DNA of 64,000 nucleotides from contig CAMGYJ010000002.1 of NCBI GenBank assembly GCA_946122785.1, forward strand, positions 38,528,495-38,592,494. Reading direction: 5' to 3'. Below, in pieces: positions 1-10,129 of the stretch. Position 1 is the first letter of the stretch. Each line of letters starts with the position of its first letter. The DNA comes from Linum tenue (taxonomy: Eukaryota; Streptophyta; Magnoliopsida; Malpighiales; Linaceae). Under the pieces are notes generated by a model. The model saw nothing but the letters and a program-made list of their open reading frames with translations, ran no database searches and was not told where the DNA came from. The position numbers and the translations under genes are program-made.

Positions 1-2020
1 CCATTAGTGAGGGAAAAGGAAAAAATTGGGGGAGCTACTATGTTTGGCTAAAACGGAGGGAAATCAGAGGATGAACAAGAAGAAGGGGTCATCTACTTTT
101 CTTTACCTTTTTTTTTGTTTTGTTTTTGGCCCCCTCCTCTCTATTGTGATTTGCTTCTTTTTTCTTTTGTTTCGTTTGTGGATGATAAGGCTAAATTTTA
201 ACCGGAGGAAAAGTTTGTGAGACGGAAGGAAGAAATGAAGGAATGTATTTGGCCGTGAATTTCTCTGGTGGTTGTGTGAGGGAATTGACTATTGACCGAT
301 GAGCTGGAAAGGGGGGATTTCTTTTTATTTATAAATAATAGACATATATAATTCCTAGTTGCCTCATCTTTTTCCTATTTGAGGGATTTTCTTTCGCCTC
401 AAGACAAATCGAAATCAATGGTATCAGTTGGGCTTCTCGTGAGGTAAAATTCCGATCCATAATGAGGCTTAATTGCGGAACTGCAATGTGCCTTTGTATT
501 TTAGATTTTAGACGAGACTCTTTTGGGCTATCTTATAATGGGTACAACCGTAAAAATGTGTTTTACATGTTCTTAACTCACCATTACTACTCTATAAAAA
601 AACCCCAGTAATACTTATGCACACTTAATTACTAGTTATTGTCTCACATTTATGAAGATGAAAATAATATATAGAAAATTTCATTAGGACACCATAACTA
701 TAAAAAGTGTTACTTCTATACTAAAGTATACAATATGACAATCGTAGTAATATTTTCTAAGAGATAACATGAGAAAAGTTAGAAAACACACTATACCCTC
801 AACCCAGGAACCCCTCCTGAACAAAACCATTACAGTAGCCAGCTTACAAAATCAAAAGAAACTATCTCTAAAGAAGAAAGTGACAGGACTTTAGGTGCCA
901 TTCTATGGAAAATCCAGTGTGACGATCCTAGTATGGCGTATGAGATTTTTGTGACATCTGTATCTTGCTGCTTTCATTGACCGTAAGAGATAACGGTTAA
1001 CCTAAAGATTGTGAAAATAATGTTGACTTTCTGTGACATGACAAAAATGTATCATCCACGTAGATGTAATGACAGTAAATGAAAAATAAAAAATTATATT
1101 ATAATTTTTTAACAAATTTAAAATACTAAATAAAATTAATAAACAAAAAAAAAAAAAAATCCAGAATCTCTCTCCTGAACTCCTCGAGGACTAGTTCGGC
1201 CATGCTTCCAAATTTGTTGTCGATTTTTCCTCGAGACACCCAGTCCATCTTCGATGCTCGTTATCAGTGGCTCTTTGTCGCAGGAGTATGATAGTGCAAG
1301 AGTTCCGATTTTTGGGTTTCCTATCGTGGTTCGACAATCTCGCGGTGAAGAGTTCCTGCATGCGGAGCCCATCGTCAATAATGATAATCTCTTGACTAGG
1401 TTATAATGACGTGTGGGTTAAACCCCCAAACCCTTTTCTTTTGTCTTCGATATTTCAATACTGAGAAGCAACAGAAGAAAAGAACAAACAATAGGAAGAG
1501 AGACAAAATTGTTAATATAACCAACTAAAAAGGTCAAATAAGGTATTAGAGGAAATAATTAACTTAATTAATAATAAAATCAATGACAAATATTTTGAAA
1601 TCAAACCCATCCACTCCCCATCGTGAAAATCACCCAACCCCTTCCGAGTGCTCTACTTCTTCCCAACACATTATACTCCATTTGAGATTCAATCTAGACA
1701 TAACGAGCTCTCCATCTCCAGTAACTATGATGCAGTTGTCCCCTTCTTCGAGCGCAGGCGACCACGACTGTCATGCACTGTCTTTCGACGACTACACAAA
1801 AATAATCAGTCGTACTGCACTGCAAAAGTCGACGAGTTGGCGTCAACTTGCACTTCATGTGGCTGAGGCTTTCTGCATCATCGCTTTACATGAGTGTTCT
1901 GTTTCACATGGATGCTTCCCCGCTATTGTGATGGGTATGAATAACATGTTTGCTTTCATATATGTTGTTGCTAATGTTCCATGTTTTTCATTGAAAATTG
2001 ACGAGATATCGTTCATAATG
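1..2020. other. Intergenic, upstream side of EXO70 by analogy with copy 2
   Basis: No gene is recognised. Bases 1-340 equal the region just upstream of the EXO70 start in copy 2 and include a TATA-like tataaata near 331. A run of As lies at 1145-1159. A 154-codon open frame at 1583-2047 has no recognisable domain, and its end lies inside the CACTA terminus, so I do not call it a gene. Confidence 0.5.
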
Positions 2021-4349
2021 CACTACAAAAAAGACAGGCAGAAGTGACGAAATCCTTCTGACGACACTATTTTTTTGTTGGAAATAAACTTTTTGTGACG
2101 ACACTATTTTTTTGTTGGAAATAAACTTTTTGTGACAAAAATTTGTTGTCCTCATAAAAACGTAAAATATTTGTGAGGAACATCAATACTCGTCAATAAT
2201 GTCTAAAACATTCGTCACTAAAAGTCAATTTCGCCAATACGAGGAACATCATCTCACTTTTACTGTGGACATTTTAACTTTTGTCAAAATACAAATTATT
2301 TATGACCAAATTGTAATAGGCGTTAGAAATAATATGTTTTTCTGACGCCGAAAAGGAAGGGGAAATTATTGAATTTTATATTTTGAGGACACAAATTTTT
2401 CCTCAGAAAATATTGTTGGAAAAAGTATTATTTGTTAGGAATTTCCCTATCTCTCAGAAAATAAACCTTTTTATGAGGGAACATATTTTATCGTCGATAT
2501 AAGTTTGTTAGAAAAGTGACTGGACAAAAAGCCATCACAAATGATTATTTCGTTGAAATAACTTCGTGATAAAAACACATTCTGTGAAGAATTTATATGT
2601 CGCCAATAATATGCAAACATTGTCGTCACATATAGAACATTATTGACAAATTTCGCTTGTCAGAAAAGTTTCGTTACATATGCACAATTTCTTAGTTTTA
2701 AGAGTTGAAATTAAAGGTCATGAATGTACTCTAACCATGAATCTCTTGTTCGCAAAAACAAAGTCCAGACCAGTTAGATTGATTATATTTCTTCTCTGCA
2801 ATAAAAGAAGGAAGTCGAGCAGATTCAATTCCTTTCTTCCTATGCAATAAACGAATGAACTCCATCAGATTCATTCCTTTTTTTCTCTGCAATAAACGAA
2901 GGAAGTCCAAAGAAATTGATAAAGGGAAACAAAGAAAGGGGAAGAATCAAAACAATCCTTGTTCACAAACCAAGTCCAAAGATGATGGCTTTGTCTTATA
3001 ATTTTAGGCATCATCTGTAAAGCAATAAAAATAATTGGCCTACATCAATTTACATGAAAGTTCATCATTTTAATTGGTTAGTACGTTAGTTTTGGTCAAG
3101 AAGGAATGGGTTCGATTCTCCAAATTGCTTCCAATTACTTAATTAATTTTTTAAACTAAACTCGGAACTCTAAACCCTAAAACCTAAATCATGAACCCTA
3201 TAAAAATCATGATTGACTTGATTATATCCAGTGGTGGAGGCAGTTTGGTAGAGGGTGGGTCTCGGGACCCACCTCGTTTCGAGCTAGAACACAAACTTAT
3301 TAATTAATATTTGTACTTAATTCATAATACGTAAATCCAACGCGTCATGTTCACCATTTTTACTTGTGTGACAACATATTGTAGAGAACTTTGTGACACA
3401 CATATATCAAATAATTCTAATTGTTTAATATGATTTTACGAATTCATAATTTAATGTTGAGTTCTCTATTCTCAAACGAGGGAATTAGTCAATAATTTAA
3501 GAAACATATCGTAGATTATTTAAATATTAATAAAATTATTTTCAAATATTTCTATTTGTACATCGTACCCATTTCAAGTGAGATTCGTGTCGGCCCACTT
3601 ATCACATCTCAGTGGCCTGATTTGTGGCTTGTTGTTTACTTAGTTTAAGTTTAGTACTTGTTTATTTGTTTTTGCCTAATTTATAGATTTATTTGTTTTA
3701 TTTAATTAGAACTAAAGGGGTGGGTATTTTATTAATTCCTTGAAAATCGAAGGACAAATTATAGGGTATATAAACAACTTTAACAACAAACCCTAGGTAG
3801 CAGATGACACTGATGATGAGGCAGAAGGACACAGAATTGAACTGTCACCGCCCACCGTCATCGCTCAGTCATGGAGATCCAAATCACAACTATCGTCCTC
3901 TAAAATCTGACTAAGGTAAGTGTTTTGGAGGCTTTCGATTGAGTTGATTCTCTCAATGGGGATTTTTTCTGATATTGAGAGCGTGAAGAGAGCGTCATTA
4001 TTATATTATATTTTTTTATTTATTTTAACATTATAAAAAATGATATACTGTAAAATTATTAAAATAAATTTATTTAATCATTAATAGGTTTTTCATTTAC
4101 TTGAATAATACCCTCTAGGGCTTAATTGCGATAGAGTGATAAATATAATGAATTGGAATAACATTTTTTAGTATAAATTTATATTAATTTGTAATATCAA
4201 TTTCATTTATATTTCTTTAAGTAGCAATTTGTTGACAATTAGAAAATAAAGATCAGCAAATAATAATAACAAAAACGATAACGTTAAATTGTTGGAGGGA
4301 GCCCAAAGATCATTTTGTTAATTAATAGGGCAGACTTAAAATATAGAAC

Positions 4350-5072
4350 ATCGAAGTTCCGCCTAAACTCAAATTCTTCATTTGGCAATGCCTCAAAGTC
4401 ATACTTCCCACAGTAGTGGCCCTTCAATCTCGAGGAGTAGACTGCCATAATAGGTGTCCTGTGTGCTGGAGACATCGGGAGAGTATTGAACATTTATTCT
4501 TCAGATGCCCCCCCAGCCATCAGATTGTGGACTTTAGTGGGGTTGAGCAACTTTATTGAGACCGCCCAGACTGTTAACTTTAGTCTATGGTGGCGACATG
4601 TCATGGTCTCCGAGACCGCCCCATTCCACATTCTCCAATGCGTCTGTTTACTTTCGAGAATCTGGAAGTCTAGAAATGAATTGACCTTTGAATTTACCCA
4701 ACCCCATGTCCGTTCCCTATCCAGACAGTTCTACAACCAGGTCCTCGAAATCTCCAGTCTTCTCCCAATGCTATTTCCTTTGTAGCCTCAAGATCCTTGA
4801 CCCACGTGATAGTCGAAGGTGATTCCGAAGTGGTTGTCAACCAAGTCCGTCAAGGCGTTTCAGAAGACTCGATTGATGGTCCGGTGTTACGAGAGTGTCT
4901 TCAGATCCTTAGCTCTTTGTCTATTTGTATAGAGTTTAGGGCGGTACCTAGAACCGCCAACAGTGCTGCCTATAGAGTGGAGCGTAAAGCACTGCTTTTG
5001 TCTCTTGTAGAGCTAGAATCTTTTGATTTCTTGGGGGTGGCTTCTTTAGAATCTTTTAGGGGTCCTGGGTAG
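4350..5072 (+). pseudogene. LINE ORF2 fragment (zinc-binding RT C-terminal and RNase H-like regions) inside the CACTA
   Basis: From about 4353 one frame reads a zf-RVT-type segment with PPKLKFF, then a Cys/His cluster (CPVCWRHRESIEHLFFRCP). After frame breaks, 4797-5072 reads an RVT_3/RNase H-like domain: VIVEGDSEVVVNQV, then FRAVPRTANSAAYRVE. These two domains are the usual end of plant L1-type ORF2. Upstream RT and endonuclease domains are absent, and stops and shifts separate the two parts, so it is dead. It is not a copy of the LINE at 7525-14238, because the protein sequences differ substantially. It was probably acquired by insertion or transduplication before the 54.8 kb-spaced copies arose. 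Confidence 0.75.
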
Positions 5073-5220
5073 AATTGCAAGCTTAACTATTTTTTCTCAT
5101 TGATATTACTCAGAAATATAAAAAAAACTAAAAATATAATTTAATATTTTGGGAGGGGGATCTCGAAGCTTCCCCATCTTTTCACCTTTTGTTCATCACA
5201 ATCTCTATCCCTCTTCACTT

Positions 5221-5545
5221 TTAATTAAAGAGGAATTTTACAATGCTATATAATATTGGTGCTATAGGTTTTTGCCTTTATGGTACAATTTGAAATTGTA
5301 CATTTAACGTTATGGTACAACTTCAGATTGTACCTATACTTTTTGTACAAATTCTTTTATGGTACAGCTTAAACTTGTACCTTATGTGATGGTACAACTT
5401 CAAATCTTGAAGTTGTACCATAACATAATGATACAAATTCCTTTATGGTACAACCTAAACTTATACCTTTAATGTTATGGTACAACTTCAAGTTGTACAT
5501 TAAAGCACCAATGCTATATAGCATAGTAGAAGTGCTCTTAATTAA
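5221..5545. mobile_element. Small inverted-repeat element (MITE-like) with internal GGTACAACTT hairpins, nested in the CACTA
   Basis: The first ~43 bases, starting ttaattaaagagg, are nearly the reverse complement of the last ~42, ending gtgctcttaattaa, giving long terminal inverted repeats. The ends are ttaattaa, so the target duplication may be TTAA or TA. The interior holds about seven degenerate copies of a unit containing atggtacaactt and its complement aagttgtacc, so each unit can fold on itself. No coding potential. The second copy is at 60032-60356. Confidence 0.65.
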
Positions 5546-6835
5546 ATCCACCGAACATCAGAGAAATGCTCCGCTCGCTCCTCCAATTCCTTTGTTCTTT
5601 TTCATAGACCTTCAATCCAAAACCCGTAGTTCCATCTTTCAAACACTCACGAATCCCACTTCACCTACTTCGTCTCATATGCTTCCGAAATTGATGTTTC
5701 CCGATTTTGATTCCAACCAAACCCTGAAGATATCGTTGCATGTCAGCAGGTGATCATCCACAAGAGCTTGAAGCTTCACCATATCGTTTTATCCAAACCT
5801 CTCTGATGGCTTCCCTGCTTCATCTCCCCTACTTCTCCCCTGTCGACCGAGCGGTCAACATCGAACCCAGCAACTCTTGCTTTCAGCTTCTCCTCGCTGA
5901 CCATAAACTTGGTTACATGCTGAAAATTTATGGAGATGAGTATGTTTTTTTCACAATCACACTTCTTCTCTGTCGTCGGTTACCCAAGCCAAGATGCATT
6001 GCATACTCGAGGCTTTGGCTAGCCATTGGAGAAGGAGGAAGAAATCGCAACGTGCAGCGGCAGTGGGTGGGAGAGGAAGCGACAAAAATTTGTTCTTTTA
6101 TTTTTCAATTAATAATTTTTATTAAATGTATTCGATCTGATTTTCTAATAAATGTATATAGTAAATTGTGAACTATAATTATCATTGATATTAAAGAAAA
6201 TGTCATTGAATAATATTTTGTTGGTGTTTTCAATATATGATCATTAATTTTGTTGTTGGGAAATGCATAGACAATAATTACGTTTCAGGTTTCCAGGGAT
6301 TAAATGTATTTACTTAGTGTTCCGACAAAACTATTGCGTCGGTAATTTCATTTCTGAGGAGTTCTCCATTCATGAGGACTTTACTCGTCAGAAATAACAA
6401 AAGGGTATTTTGGGAACAAAAAATTTGCCTAATTATACAACCTTTTCTGACATTAAACAAGTCATCACAAAAACACATAAGAGTATTTTGGGATGAAAAT
6501 TCCAAAGTGTTATTAAAAAAAATATTCTCACAAATACTTAAACTAATAAAATAATTTCCTTAGACATAGGTTTTCCTCTCTCACAAAAATTTTTCGTCAA
6601 GTTTTTTTCTCAAGGGTATTTCTTTTCTAACAACGATAAGTTGGGTTTTGAGGACTATTTATCCTCACAAAAATGTTTTTATGACGCCAATTTTTTCTGG
6701 ACTATTACCCACGGACCTTTACCCCACGACCCCGCTAACGACCGTATTTCGTCAGAAAAAACTTTTAGTGACGAGAAAAGGCCTTTTGTGATGCCAATTG
6801 TCTGGTAACATCTGCCAGTCTTTTTTGTAGTGATG

Positions 6836-7508
6836 ACATCGTATGTAAACAAGAATAACTTAGGAAATAGTGGTAATTATGTTATATCATTAATAATACA
6901 TAGAATGAACGTTGATAACCTTACATTAGGTCATTAACAATAGACCAAAATCATTATACAAGAAGATTCTAATAAATGACCAAATCATTATACATTAGAA
7001 GTTAATAGTGAAAGTTATAGTAATTGTGAACGAATTATGACATCGTGGAACATTATCAAGAAGATTCTAATAAATTACCAAATAATTATGCATTAGAAAC
7101 TTTAATAATGGTGGTGCATAATATTTGATAATCTATCATATGCATTGATAACAATAATAAAAAATATTTTGGCAGATTTAATAAAAATGTTGATAACATT
7201 AATTGAAAATAATGATAATGTTTTTATATATCGTTAATAATACATTGCATCAATATAGCTATTGTTACATTAGATTGTTAAAAAAAATTCCAAAAATACT
7301 AATAATTTAATTACTTGTCATTCTAAATGCATTATGATTTAAGTTAAAACTGATGAGTTATTAATAATAATTCGTAAGTAATGAAACATTCCACGTCGAC
7401 ACTACTCTCGAGCACCATTAATTCATTCATTCATAACAAGGCACCATTATTCCTCATAAATTTGCACTACACACGGTTCAAGCTCCAAAGAGACAAGAAG
7501 GGCTCATC
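6836..7508. other. AT-rich intergenic DNA between CACTA and LINE
   Basis: AT-rich sequence with repeated short phrases such as aagaagattctaataaatgaccaaa (near 6960 and 7055), which suggests an old internal duplication. No gene, RNA or element end is recognised. The last ~130 bases continue the sequence interrupted by the LINE. Confidence 0.4.
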
Positions 7509-8494
7509 AAGAACAAATGTTGTGGAAAACATTCATCCATACCCAAAATGCTCTCGCCACACTACCGCCACCGTCGCCAATTTACTCCTCAGTCAGTCGA
7601 GATCTGCATGCCATCAATTGCTGCCCTGAATATATTCCCCTTCCATACCATTTCCAGCTGCCGAAATCGGAGCCTTCAATGTTAACAAAATCTCCAATGT
7701 CAGGCCAGATTACACCTGGGAGAAGTGTAGCAGAGGAGTAAATGGAGGTATCCTCAGCATTAACACCGCCGTCAGCCAATCAAAGATGCTGCCCAGGGGA
7801 AAGAGCCGTAAAGGAGTGGCAAGCCAAGAGAAATCAATGCAGCCACCGCCCAGACCACCTGAGAAAACGACCATTATTCCGTATCTAGGGAAGGAGATAT
7901 CCAAAGGCGAGAGAAGAAGATTTAAAGCTCGGGCAGTGGGGACTGGAAAGAATACGAAGGGAAGGAAAGAGGGAACCTGTCACGAGGTAGATCTGCACTG
8001 CACAAACCATAAACGTAGTCACTGCAAGCAAATCTTGGAAGTTATTGCAACAATCATTATAACCAACAAGAGAAGGAAGGTCAGACATCTAAAGCATTGG
8101 CCACAGCGAGTAAAGGCAACGACAGTTAGAGGAGGCAAAAGGAAAGTCAATTCCCAGCAGGCTGCAGGCAGCCCAGAAATAGCCAATACAAGGAAGAGTG
8201 GAGTTAATGCGAAGTGCAGGCAGGACAGGAGAAGATCGAGAAGAAGGATAAGAGAGAGGCAGGGGAGACCCAACCTACTACCAACCTAGAGAGAATTAAA
8301 CACACTCCAGGTAGGGAAGAGCTAGATGAAGAGTCAATCCCAGCACTATAAAAAGAGGTCAATCGAGGGTAACCATCCATACTCACCTCCAGTTCATCCT
8401 CAACGAATGAAGCACAACCCCACAAACACAGGAGAAAACAAAGAAACCCCGTCAATTACCAACATCCTTCTACCCCCCCCCCCCCCCACCCCAA

Positions 8495-10129
8495 ATGGCA
8501 ATGGAAAACCACCAGATTAACCTGCGAGGAGAGAGGAGCCACTTAGTCTTGAATGTCAAACCAAAGGTGACAGGGGCCAGAGGAAGCGGCATGGCCATGC
8601 TGCTCTGCAAGTGGGTCACAGACATCAACATCAGCCTCCAAAAGGCCAAGAACACATTAGCAAGCAAATGGCGCGCTTATGGTGAGGTTCAAGCAACCAA
8701 AGAGGCGGAGAATCTCTATGTATACTCCTTCCAAAACACTACCCAACGAGATGCAGTCTACGACGCCCGTCCATGGAATCTGGGGAATACACTGATAGCA
8801 CTAAGGAAATGGGACGGCGAGCAGAAGGCGGAGCCAACCGACATCCCGACAGTCACGCTTTGGGTCCAGATGCATGACGTGCCACAATCGCTCAAAGATG
8901 AGGAATCAATCCAGGCTGTTGCAGAATACATCTTCCCTCATTACTACGAGATTGATCAATCCAACTTCGAGTTCAGGGGCTGGCTGAAATTCATCCGAGC
9001 CAAGGTAGAAGTGGACCTCGACAAACCCATCCCCATCGGCTTTGAATACCCACAGGGGGAAAGATCCATCTGGGTTAGCTTCAAGTATGAGAGGATTCTG
9101 GACCTTTGCTACTTCTGCGGGAAGCTAGGACACCTAATCCAAAACTGCCTACTGAGAGAAGAGCACAGAAGAAGGGGGCTAAGCACCGACCCGTCGGAGG
9201 TGTACACAGCAGCACTCGAGGCGGGACATGATTCGGCGGCGAACACCCCGCCGGCATCGTTCCGAGAGAAGATTGCAAGAGAGAAGCAGATGGCGCTGTC
9301 AGGAGCCAGGTCCCACCAATCCAGGGGATCCCGAGGAGAATCTTTGCTAATGTCTCTGGTGGGGCGCACCGGACAGGGAGTAGCCTCTTGCCCTCCAGGC
9401 TTCCCAGCCCTGACAGCCGAAGAGCACCAACAGCTCACGGGACCGGTATGGATACAGAGAGAGACACCCAGAAACCCCATCACCCTGATGACGACAGGCT
9501 TTTTGGAGGAGGAGATGGAAGCAGCTACCTTGGCCCTGCAGAGGAACCTCGACCTAACTGGCAGAGATTCGACCAGAACAAAGCAGGCAGGCCTGAAAGA
9601 AATGGGCCAGTCACTGACACTGGCCAGCCCACTCTACTCCCAGATCCCCCATGAACCGACCCATCTCATAGAGGCGATCCAACAGGCCCATGTGGCGCAA
9701 ATAGAAAGCCCAGTTATGGACGCATACATCCAGTCACAAGCCCAAGCGGTGCAATTTACCATCCCAACTGAAGAGACTTCTAGTCAGCCCCAATCTGGGC
9801 CAGTGGCCCAAACTATTTTCTCCACAGCAACTATCACATCCACCACAGCTGGCGGCGGGAGCTGCACCAGACCAGAAAAGAAAAGGAAACCCGATTCTAG
9901 GGATACCCCATCCATCTCTCTTCCTCAGTTTTTCAGCCCTGTTAATCTCCAAGAGGAGACTCTCTCTTTTTCACCAGGTGGAAGCAGGAAAATCTACCAG
10001 AGGAGAAGGAATTCCATTCGAAGAAGGAGTATTGCAGAGATCAACAATGATGGCAACCAGTCGGCAGAAGGAGAATCATCATCACCAAAGGAAGCGGCGG
10101 CATACCTTAAGCCGCCTAATCAAGAATGA
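8495..10129 (+). CDS. LINE ORF1 protein, gag-like RNA-binding, CCHC zinc knuckle
   Basis: 544 codons, intact. The N-terminal ~190 residues resemble the DUF4283 domain of plant LINE ORF1 proteins: a short helical start, then CKWVTDINISL and a later RPWNLGN segment. About residues 205-218 form a CX2CX4HX4C zinc knuckle (CYFCGKLGHLIQNC). The rest is low complexity and ends in a basic RRRRNSIRRR-like stretch suited to nucleic-acid binding. In the family the protein coats element RNA in a ribonucleoprotein with ORF2. A second in-frame ATG lies two codons on, so the exact start is uncertain. The stop overlaps the ORF2 start as ATGA. Confidence 0.9.
   Translation: MAMENHQINLRGERSHLVLNVKPKVTGARGSGMAMLLCKWVTDINISLQKAKNTLASKWRAYGEVQATKEAENLYVYSFQNTTQRDAVYDARPWNLGNTLIALRKWDGEQKAEPTDIPTVTLWVQMHDVPQSLKDEESIQAVAEYIFPHYYEIDQSNFEFRGWLKFIRAKVEVDLDKPIPIGFEYPQGERSIWVSFKYERILDLCYFCGKLGHLIQNCLLREEHRRRGLSTDPSEVYTAALEAGHDSAANTPPASFREKIAREKQMALSGARSHQSRGSRGESLLMSLVGRTGQGVASCPPGFPALTAEEHQQLTGPVWIQRETPRNPITLMTTGFLEEEMEAATLALQRNLDLTGRDSTRTKQAGLKEMGQSLTLASPLYSQIPHEPTHLIEAIQQAHVAQIESPVMDAYIQSQAQAVQFTIPTEETSSQPQSGPVAQTIFSTATITSTTAGGGSCTRPEKKRKPDSRDTPSISLPQFFSPVNLQEETLSFSPGGSRKIYQRRRNSIRRRSIAEINNDGNQSAEGESSSPKEAAAYLKPPNQE

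Larger units (their letters stand above)
2021..6832. mobile_element. Non-autonomous CACTA (En/Spm-type) DNA transposon, complete
   Basis: Both ends carry the terminal inverted repeat CACTACAAAAAAGAC, extending to 22 bp with one mismatch. It is flanked by a 3 bp target duplication, atg at 2018-2020 and 6833-6835. These are the hallmarks of CACTA elements. Subterminal regions are rich in short motifs such as gtcgtca and tcagaaaa on both sides, as expected for transposase binding zones, and include a 37 bp tandem duplication at about 2060-2133. Length is 4812 bp. No transposase frame is visible, so it would depend on a partner. Its cargo is a LINE gene fragment (4350-5072) and a nested inverted-repeat element (5221-5545). 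The second copy is at 56828-61643. Confidence 0.9.
1..9182 (+). repeat. Copy 1 of a >9 kb direct repeat (segmental duplication or assembly redundancy)
   Basis: Every base here has a collinear counterpart in 54805-64000. The offset starts at 54804 and drifts to 54818 through small indels. The differences I see are about ten short indels, mostly in homopolymers (near 1496, 1616, 2290, 4012, 5112, 7160, 7310, 7632 and the C-run at 8473), with almost no substitutions. Copy 1 begins at the window edge, so its true left end is not visible. Base 1 corresponds to the second codon of EXO70 in copy 2, so EXO70 may also lie to the left. A real recent tandem duplication and an assembly artefact both fit. 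Confidence 0.97.

Noticed and set aside
1583..2047. 154-codon open frame
   Set aside because: No domain, and it runs into the CACTA terminus, so its end is transposon sequence. Codon pattern is not gene-like.
3170..3205. Telomere-like aaaccctaaaacc repeats
   Set aside because: Only two or three imperfect units, common by chance in AT-rich plant DNA.
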